DNA from: Paenibacillus thalictri
GTDB lineage: Bacteria; Bacillota; Bacilli; Paenibacillales; NBRC-103111
NCBI RefSeq assembly: GCF_004307995.1
Contig: NZ_SIRE01000032.1
Coordinates: 47,010 to 111,009, forward strand
DNA: 64,000 nucleotides
Direction of reading: 5' to 3'
The notes under the pieces were generated by a model. That model searched no databases and was not told where the DNA came from. It saw only the letters and a list, made by a program, of their open reading frames with translations. Each line of letters opens with the position of its first letter. The first letter of the stretch is position 1. Position numbers and translations under genes: made by a program. Shown piece after piece: positions 58,525 through 64,000 of this stretch.

Positions 58525-60328
58525 CGGTATTCCCCTCCGTCCCTCCATCGTCGAAGCCGTCCCGCGCATCAGCCAAGGAGGGCAAGGTAAATGAAAATGT
58601 CGTACCGATGCCCGGCTCGCTGTTGAACCACAGGCGTCCCCCGTGAATCTTCACAAATTCGCGGGTAAGCGCCAAGCCAAACCGGGTATCTCCCGAATCA
58701 TCCCCGGAAACCATGGCTTTTAAGAAAGGCTCTTCCAGATGCAGCAGTTCCGCTGTCAACTCGTCGATTCCTTCCCCATTGTCTGAGACCGACACAATGA
58801 CCCGATCGCCTTCCAGCACCGACCTAATCTCAATGCACCCGCCAATGCCGGTAAACTTGATCGCATTCGAAAGCAAGTTCCGCAAAATGAGATCGAGCAT
58901 TTCCTTATCGGCCTTGACCATTAAGTTGTCGTCAACCCGCTCCGTCATTTGAATTTGCTTCATGCCGGCTTTGGCGCCGGAAAGAAATAAAGCCTGCCGT
59001 ACGACCTGCTGTAAATTCCAGCCTAACGGACGAAATACGACCTTGCCTTTCTGGCTGCGATACCAGTCCAGCAAATTTTCAACCAGATGAAACGTGCTTT
59101 GCACCTGCCCCTTCAGTTCTCTTACCAATTCGGCATGTTCAAGATCGGCAGCCGCCAGCTCGTCGCCCAGCAGCTCGGTCAAACTGACGAGGAGTGCAAT
59201 CGGATCGCGAATATCGTGGGCCACGACGGTGAACAGCTTATCTTTAAACGCGTTCAGCTCGGACAGTTGCTGGGCGTTCTCGCGAAGCCGCGCCTCGCTA
59301 TTTTTCAATTCCGTTATATCGTTAAACATCAGCATTTTGCCGATGAGCACATGGCCCGTATCATAGATCAGCGACAAACTGCAGGTATAATATTTCTTCC
59401 GGTCCTCACGGAACCTGTCGAACGGAAAACGTTCGTCCTTGTCGTTAACCGCGCGAATGCGTTCAAACAGCTCGGGATAAGGGGACAACACTTCGCCCAT
59501 AGCGGCGGGATACCGTTTCTTCCGGCCAAGCTCGGGAAGCACCTCTTCAGCCGCGCTGTTATAGCTGACGATTTGGTTCTCGTAATCGAACAACACGACC
59601 CCGTCCCGAATCGTTTCGAACACTTTGGCCATCGCCAGCGGCGTTAACCGCAGCAAATTAAAGCGCAAAATGCCAAAAACGTAAGCGGCGCCGGATATGG
59701 CGAATCCAAAAGGCGTCAGGTCGACGCTCAGCCCGGTCCAGAAAAACAAATTGAAAAACATGGGAGCAAGCGCCCCCAGCAGAAGCACAAGAATTTGCTT
59801 TCTTACGATCGGCAAAGACCGCCAGTACATGGGAATAAACAACAGCACCCCACACAATAAAACGAAATAATTGTAGACAGAATGCACCTTATACCAGGGG
59901 CCTTTATCCGTCGTATACAACGGAATGGTCCCCTCATCGTTCAGGTTATAACGTTCATAAACCAGATGATGCCAATCGTTGGTCAGCTGGAGTACAAACA
60001 CCGCGGCAGGGACAGCAAACAACGCCAACGCGAGAATCTTGCGATATCGGGCCGCCGTACCCGTAAATTGTATGACTTGAAAAAACCACAGCGTTGTGAC
60101 AAAAGGAATGCCTACATACTCGATATGAAGCGACCACTTTACTTCGTTCAAGTCACGGCTGAGTACCTCAAAAGCGTAGCCAAACGCATAAAAAGCGGCC
60201 GCCCACATGATCAGTACCATCGTTTTGGAAACCGGAAGATGGCGTTTGCGGTAACACAAGACGGAGACAAACACCATCAGCGCCGTTGCAAGAAAAAGCA
60301 AACTCGACATCAATATTTTCATGTCCAC
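58499..60328 (-). CDS. Histidine kinase with N-terminal 7TM sensor
   Basis: 609 residues. Seven membrane helices at about 1-225 match the N-terminal 7TM histidine-kinase sensor type (MSSLLFLATALMVFVSVLCY, WSLHIEYVGIPFVTTLWFFQ). A PAS domain follows at about 230-345, then HisKA with the phospho-acceptor in VVAHDIRDP (His371), and a HATPase domain (NLLSNAIKF, SVSDNGEGI, RFGLALTREFVKIHGG). The start is GTG 60328 with AAGGGAG 8 bases upstream; an ATG two codons later and a TTG at 60358 are worse placed. It is the likely sensor of the peptide circuit; ligand unknown. Confidence 0.92.
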   Translation of the reverse strand: MDMKILMSSLLFLATALMVFVSVLCYRKRHLPVSKTMVLIMWAAAFYAFGYAFEVLSRDLNEVKWSLHIEYVGIPFVTTLWFFQVIQFTGTAARYRKILALALFAVPAAVFVLQLTNDWHHLVYERYNLNDEGTIPLYTTDKGPWYKVHSVYNYFVLLCGVLLFIPMYWRSLPIVRKQILVLLLGALAPMFFNLFFWTGLSVDLTPFGFAISGAAYVFGILRFNLLRLTPLAMAKVFETIRDGVVLFDYENQIVSYNSAAEEVLPELGRKKRYPAAMGEVLSPYPELFERIRAVNDKDERFPFDRFREDRKKYYTCSLSLIYDTGHVLIGKMLMFNDITELKNSEARLRENAQQLSELNAFKDKLFTVVAHDIRDPIALLVSLTELLGDELAAADLEHAELVRELKGQVQSTFHLVENLLDWYRSQKGKVVFRPLGWNLQQVVRQALFLSGAKAGMKQIQMTERVDDNLMVKADKEMLDLILRNLLSNAIKFTGIGGCIEIRSVLEGDRVIVSVSDNGEGIDELTAELLHLEEPFLKAMVSGDDSGDTRFGLALTREFVKIHGGRLWFNSEPGIGTTFSFTLPSLADARDGFDDGGTEGNTDESDFGGR

Positions 60329-60459
60329 GGCCGGGTCTCCCTTGAGAAAAAATGACAATCATCCAGCAAAAATAGGATATCATCTCCGCCATAAGGTGTC
60401 CACGGCCATAATTGACTGCAAAAGCCCGGCTTTTTCTCTGAAATCACCCTCATAGTAGC

Positions 60460-60496
60460 ATTCTAATCTATCCGGATAAAAGAATAATAAAAGACT
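60460..60496 (-). promoter_or_regulatory. Kinase operon promoter with the same direct repeats
   Basis: On the minus strand AGTCTTTTATT (60486-60496) and ATTCTTTTATC (60475-60485) abut with an 11-bp period. Nine bases later is -10 TAGAAT (60460-60465), with no good -35. The arrangement and spacing equal those of the peptide promoter at 57269-57305. Confidence 0.75.
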
Positions 60497-60511
60497 TGGG
60501 CGTATATAACG

Positions 60512-60548
60512 AAAAAAAACGCGCAGCACCAAGGCTTCGCGTTTTTTT
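60512..60548 (-). terminator. Terminator of RluA-type gene
   Basis: Minus-strand AAAAAAACGCG-AAGC...GCTGCGCGTTTTTTTT hairpin, 33 bases after the pseudouridine synthase stop. Paralogous to 57322-57355. Confidence 0.87.
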
Positions 60549-60580
60549 CCGTGCAGAGAAATATTTTATTTTACAGGCAA

Positions 60581-61498
60581 TTACTGCGTTTGCCGGAACG
60601 GGTTGTTAAACGACTTGGGGATTTCCGATTGGAACCGCAGCAGATTTCCTTTGGTGGGATGCTCAAAGGCCAACACATGTGCATGAAGACCGAGCCGGTT
60701 AAGCGCCTTGGACTTGGAACCGTATTTTTTGTCGCCTACGATCGGATGCCCCAAATCCTGCATATGGACGCGAATCTGGTTTTTCCGGCCCGTTTCCAAA
60801 TGCACCTCCAATAAGGAGAAGTTTTTATCCACCCGGATCGTTTTATAATGAGTTACCGCATGCTGACCGTCGTTGGGGTAAGGACTGGAATACATCTTCA
60901 GCGTGCTGCTTTCCTTCAGCCAAGAAGAGACGGTGCCTTCCGGTTTCGTGACCCTTCCTTCAACCAATGCGATATAAGAACGTTCCTTCACCATGTCCTT
61001 CCAGGACTCTTGCAGCAATTGCTGCACCTTCTCGCTTTTGGCAAACATCATGACACCGGAAGTATCTCGATCCAGCCGGTGCACCACAAAAATTCTCCCC
61101 TTCGGGTTTTCCGTGCGGACATGCTCGGTCAGCTGCCGGTAAGCCGTCATTTCATTTTCCTGAGGCGAGGCGATGGACAACAGCCCTGCGTTTTTATGAA
61201 TGACGATAATATCTTCATCTTCATGCAGGATGCTCAAATCGATCAGCGGCGGCTTTTCCGTTGCCCTTTCTTTGTTGATGGCTACCGTTTGGCCGGGCTC
61301 GAGCAGGCGGTTGTATTCCGTTGCAACGCTGCCGTTCACCAATACTTGCTTATGGGCCAATAGCGATTTAATCGAGTTGCGGCCCTGGCCCGATAATTTA
61401 TGTATTAAAAAAGGCAGCAGCTCCATCGACTCGCTGACGGTAAATTGGCGGATCGCGGAACGTTTGGCCTGCGTGGCGTTCCTCTTATTGTGATGCAT
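60581..61498 (-). CDS. RluA/RluD family pseudouridine synthase
   Basis: 305 residues. An N-terminal S4-like RNA-binding domain (SMELLPFLIHKLSGQGRNSI, KSLLAHKQVLVNG) is followed by the RluA catalytic domain with the active-site motif VHRLDRDTSGVMMFAKS and, further on, GRKNQIRVHMQDLGHPIVGD. It isomerises uridine in rRNA or tRNA; the site cannot be named. ATG 61498 has AGGAGG 8 bases upstream, and the in-frame extension before it overlaps the neighbouring gene. Confidence 0.93.
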   Translation of the reverse strand: MHHNKRNATQAKRSAIRQFTVSESMELLPFLIHKLSGQGRNSIKSLLAHKQVLVNGSVATEYNRLLEPGQTVAINKERATEKPPLIDLSILHEDEDIIVIHKNAGLLSIASPQENEMTAYRQLTEHVRTENPKGRIFVVHRLDRDTSGVMMFAKSEKVQQLLQESWKDMVKERSYIALVEGRVTKPEGTVSSWLKESSTLKMYSSPYPNDGQHAVTHYKTIRVDKNFSLLEVHLETGRKNQIRVHMQDLGHPIVGDKKYGSKSKALNRLGLHAHVLAFEHPTKGNLLRFQSEIPKSFNNPFRQTQ

Positions 61499-61573
61499 AT
61501 GTGAAACCTCCTGCTTTGTTTCTTCAACTATACCATAACAGCACGTATTTTGCCCGAGGACAACAAAAACGCC

Positions 61574-61611
61574 AAAAAGCTTTGATTCCCTGCAGCGCAG
61601 AAAATCAAAGC
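61574..61611 (-). terminator. Terminator of MFS gene
   Basis: Minus-strand arms GCTTTGATT / AATCAAAGC with inner CTGC/GCAG, then TTTTTGG. Confidence 0.85.
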
Positions 61612-61625
61612 CGGATGAAGCCGAA

Positions 61626-62837
61626 TTACCGATAGCCAGGAGCAGACTTAGCTTGACGGAGAGCCCAAAGAGTAAATCCGACTCCGACAACGGTCACAAG
61701 CGAGGCGGCCAGTGGAACGGCAGGCAATCCTCCGCCGATTCCAGAGCTGATCACAAGACCTCCGATGTAGGCTCCCATCGCATTGCCAAGGTTAAACGCC
61801 GCGATATTTAAAGTAGAGGCCAGTGTGGGAGCTTCTTTGGCCGTATTGAGCATATGCAGCTGCAAACCCGGCACGGTCCCAAACGCCGCGACGCCCAACA
61901 CAAATACAGTAATGAGGGCGAGAACCTGGTTCTGATCCGTTATGCTGAATATCGCCAACACAAGCGTCAACAACACGAGGATTGCTGTAAGCGAAGGCAG
62001 CAGATTGCGATCCGCCAATTTTCCGCCGTAAATATTGCCGACCGTAATGCCAACGCCGAACAATACCAAGATGTAAGAAACGGCGTTGGACGAAAACCCC
62101 GTAATATCGACCAAAATCGGTGCGATATAGGTAAATACGGCAAATACGCCGCCGAATCCGAACACGGTCATCAGCAAGGCAATATGAACCGCAGGCCGCC
62201 GCAATACGCTCAATTCCTGACGGAGGCTGGACCGCTCCGCTTTCATCCGCGGCACAAGCATGGCGACACCAACCAGAGCGGCCAGTCCGATGGCGGAAAT
62301 GACCCAGAAGGTAGAGCGCCACCCGTATGCCTGACCGATGAAGGTCCCGAAAGGCACCCCCAAAATGTTCGCGAGGGTAAGCCCGGTGAACATGACAGCT
62401 ATCGCTCCGGCGCGTTTTTCCTTCGGAACAAGCGCTGCGGCAACGACCGAACCGACCCCGAAAAACGATCCGTGAGTTAACGCGGCGACGATCCGCGCGA
62501 CCATAAGAATTCCGTAATTTGGCGCCGCTGCCGCTAACCCGTTGCCTGCAATGAAAATGATCATCAGCAGGATCAAAAGCGCTTTGCGCGGCATCGTATG
62601 CGTAGCGATCGTAATGACCGGGGCCCCTGCGGCGACGCCGAGCGCATAACCGGTAATGAGCAGTCCCGCCGACGGGATGGATACATGGAGATCGGCCGCC
62701 ACCTCCGGCAGCAGTCCCATGATGATAAATTCCGTCATTCCGATAGCAAATGCGCCCAATGTGAGCGCGTATAAAGCGACCGTCGAGCTCTTTCTTGAAG
62801 AAACAGCCGCATCGCCGACCGTACTGTTTGTACTCAA
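61626..62837 (-). CDS. MFS efflux transporter, AraJ/PbuE-like (DHA1)
   Basis: 403-residue, 12-helix transporter. LTLGAFAIGMTEFIIMGLLPEV is the hallmark of the AraJ/YdhP/PbuE subgroup, with GYALGVAAGAPVITI, ALTHGSFFGVGSVVAAALVP and YGWRSTFWVISAIG. Members export purines, arabinose-like sugars or drugs. The start is TTG 62837 with AAGGAGG 8 bases upstream. A LysR gene lies 159 bases upstream in the same direction and probably controls it. Confidence 0.9.
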   Translation of the reverse strand: MSTNSTVGDAAVSSRKSSTVALYALTLGAFAIGMTEFIIMGLLPEVAADLHVSIPSAGLLITGYALGVAAGAPVITIATHTMPRKALLILLMIIFIAGNGLAAAAPNYGILMVARIVAALTHGSFFGVGSVVAAALVPKEKRAGAIAVMFTGLTLANILGVPFGTFIGQAYGWRSTFWVISAIGLAALVGVAMLVPRMKAERSSLRQELSVLRRPAVHIALLMTVFGFGGVFAVFTYIAPILVDITGFSSNAVSYILVLFGVGITVGNIYGGKLADRNLLPSLTAILVLLTLVLAIFSITDQNQVLALITVFVLGVAAFGTVPGLQLHMLNTAKEAPTLASTLNIAAFNLGNAMGAYIGGLVISSGIGGGLPAVPLAASLVTVVGVGFTLWALRQAKSAPGYR

Positions 62838-62907
62838 TAGTTCCCCCTCCTTAAACCGCCATATATATGTTTCAGCGATTTCTGTTTTTTAGTTTAAGGC
62901 CGGAGAC

Positions 62908-62913
62908 ATTATA
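62908..62913 (-). promoter_or_regulatory. -10 element of MFS gene
   Basis: Perfect TATAAT on the minus strand about 70 bases before the MFS start, without a matching -35. An A/T palindrome ATAAATATATTTAT lies upstream at 62942-62955, which may be where the LysR regulator binds. Confidence 0.45.
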
Positions 62914-62996
62914 AAACAAATTATGAAATTATGATTTATTCATAAATATATTTATACATTGGCCGTCAATATGCGGTCTGATCAGGCTAGCAAGTA

Positions 62997-63866
62997 TTAT
63001 GCATGGTCGCGAATCCTCTTGGCGATAGCGCTTATTTCCGGCAGATGTCTATGCTTCATTTTGTAAGCTATAAACAGCTCATTTGTGACGCTCATATCTT
63101 CAAAAACGATTTGGATCCGCTCATTCGCCGAATTTTCCAGCAAATAGGTAGGGATTAAGCTCAAGCCTTCTCCTTGCTCAACCGCATTGATAATCAAATG
63201 CAAATGCGGTATGACATGCACCGGCTTGATGAGTGGGCGTTTTTTAAAATGCTCGCGCCAAAATCTGCGGATAATCGGCAGCTCCAAGCCGTAGCTGATC
63301 CATTTTTGCGAGAGAAGCCACTGCTCCCGCTCCTTGAGCTGATCGGAGGCAATGACCTCAAGCCCTTTCGGGGCGATCACGACAAAATGCTCGTCGAACA
63401 ATTTCCCGTATTCAATCCCGGGAGATAAAAATTTCTTGGACGTAACAATCATATCCACCTTGTCCTGCTCCAGCAATTCCAGCAAATAATCGGCAGTGCC
63501 AAAATAAGAGACGGTGCACGTTTTGAGCTCAGGCAGCAGCGGAAGCAGCTTGACGCCGTAAAATTCCGGTGCGGAAGCGATCCGGATCACTTTAAGTGTA
63601 GGCAGCGATGCGGCTTTAAAGCTCATTGTTGTCTCCTCAAGACATTCGATCAGCGGAGCCAAGTGGGTATAGAGCTCCTTGCCCCTTTCCGTCGGAATCA
63701 TTTTTCTGGCGGTCCTTGTAAATAAAGCTTCCCCCACTTCCGCCTCCAACGACGCCAAGTGCTGGCTCATCGCCGGCTGGGTCATGATCCGTGTTTTGGC
63801 GGCTTCGGAAACGGAGCTATGTTTATAGATCGCAATAAAACTGCGATACCATTCAAAATCGACCAT
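62997..63866 (-). CDS. LysR family transcriptional regulator
   Basis: 289 residues. N-terminal winged helix (FIAIYKHSSVSEAAKTRIMTQ, PAMSQHLASLEAEVGEALF, TRTARKMIPTERG) and a C-terminal periplasmic-binding-like effector domain. AGGAGG is 7 bases before ATG 63866; upstream in-frame codons run through a palindrome and are not used. It probably controls the MFS gene downstream. The effector is not predictable. Confidence 0.92.
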   Translation of the reverse strand: MVDFEWYRSFIAIYKHSSVSEAAKTRIMTQPAMSQHLASLEAEVGEALFTRTARKMIPTERGKELYTHLAPLIECLEETTMSFKAASLPTLKVIRIASAPEFYGVKLLPLLPELKTCTVSYFGTADYLLELLEQDKVDMIVTSKKFLSPGIEYGKLFDEHFVVIAPKGLEVIASDQLKEREQWLLSQKWISYGLELPIIRRFWREHFKKRPLIKPVHVIPHLHLIINAVEQGEGLSLIPTYLLENSANERIQIVFEDMSVTNELFIAYKMKHRHLPEISAIAKRIRDHA

Positions 63867-63917
63867 CCTTTTACCTCCTCGTATAGTATTTCTTAAAGAT
63901 TGTTGTTGAGCCAATTT

Positions 63918-63937
63918 CCAGTACCCTAGGGTACTGG
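63918..63937. promoter_or_regulatory. Perfect 20-bp palindrome upstream of LysR gene
   Basis: CCAGTACCCT and its exact complement AGGGTACTGG, no spacer, 52 bases before the LysR start. It contains a T-N(10)-A core and is a likely autoregulatory site; no U-run follows on either strand. Confidence 0.55.
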
Positions 63938-64000
63938 CGGCCACCTTCAAAATTTCCAATTTGATCTTTGAAAAATGAAAAATAAATGAAGATTCTTAAA

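Noticed and set aside
60319..60453. A 44-codon minus-strand ORF in the kinase leader that starts near the predicted transcription start and ends overlapping an ATG of the kinase gene.
   Set aside because: No ribosome binding site and no recognisable sequence; its overlap with the kinase start could be chance. Kept only as a remote possibility of a leaderless leader peptide.

Overview
The window looks like chromosomal DNA of a Gram-positive, endospore-forming firmicute, most likely Paenibacillus or a close relative. It carries sporulation genes (spoIIP, yqxA, nucB, a YfhD-type small protein), a CIRCE/HrcA heat-shock operon, bacillithiol genes (bshB2/yojF), strong AAGGAGG-type ribosome binding sites, and many AraC/YesN-type regulators beside sugar ABC transporters. 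Most genes lie on the minus strand. I saw no rRNA, tRNA, CRISPR array or insertion sequence.

Layout, left to right. 0-6 kb: a truncated MsbA-type exporter gene, then a Fur-boxed siderophore uptake operon (two FecCD permeases, binding lipoprotein) and its Btr-like AraC regulator. 6-12.6 kb: rlmI-like, deoC, Nudix, mtaB, rsmE, an M50 protease and prmA. 12.7-21.4 kb: an accessory block between prmA and dnaJ, with two tiny plus-strand ORFs, a hexuronate-type catabolic and sugar-uptake operon (SDR, UxuA, binding protein, two permeases, AraC and GntR regulators), an aldo/keto reductase remnant and two small stress/spore-type genes. 21.5-33.5 kb: dnaJ, dnaK, grpE, an archaeal-type (group III) chaperonin, hrcA, a GNAT enzyme, hemW, lepA, yqxA and spoIIP. 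Apart from the inserts this follows the Bacillus subtilis order. 33.7-40.9 kb: a YesN-like sensor-regulator with an orphan binding lipoprotein, and an AraC regulator divergent from a ThuA/Gfo-Idh pair. 41-50.2 kb: a SorC regulator with trpB (frameshifted) and trpA, nucB, DUF4180, GNAT, bshB2/yojF, DUF4097, and an RsbQ hydrolase paired with a PAS-GGDEF diguanylate cyclase. 50.4-53 kb: DinB, an MFS transporter and its GntR regulator. 53-60.6 kb: a peptide export/signalling locus. 60.6-64 kb: an RluA pseudouridine synthase, an MFS transporter and a LysR regulator.

The most unusual region is 53.1-60.6 kb. In transcription order it holds a 7TM histidine kinase, a REC-wHTH-BTAD response regulator, a 45-residue peptide with a textbook double-glycine leader but only three residues after the GG, a cytosolic PpiC-type prolyl isomerase, and a 1018-residue ABC exporter with two cyclic-nucleotide-binding domains and a C39 peptidase. 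The kinase operon and the peptide operon carry the same promoter module: 11-bp-period direct repeats of AGTCTTTTATA type ending 9 bp before the -10. This links regulator, peptide and exporter into one self-regulated circuit.

Other notable points are the chaperonin inside the HrcA operon, a row of small hairpins in the hrcA leader, the RsbQ/PAS-GGDEF pair (stress hydrolase signalling to c-di-GMP), and the frameshift in trpB.
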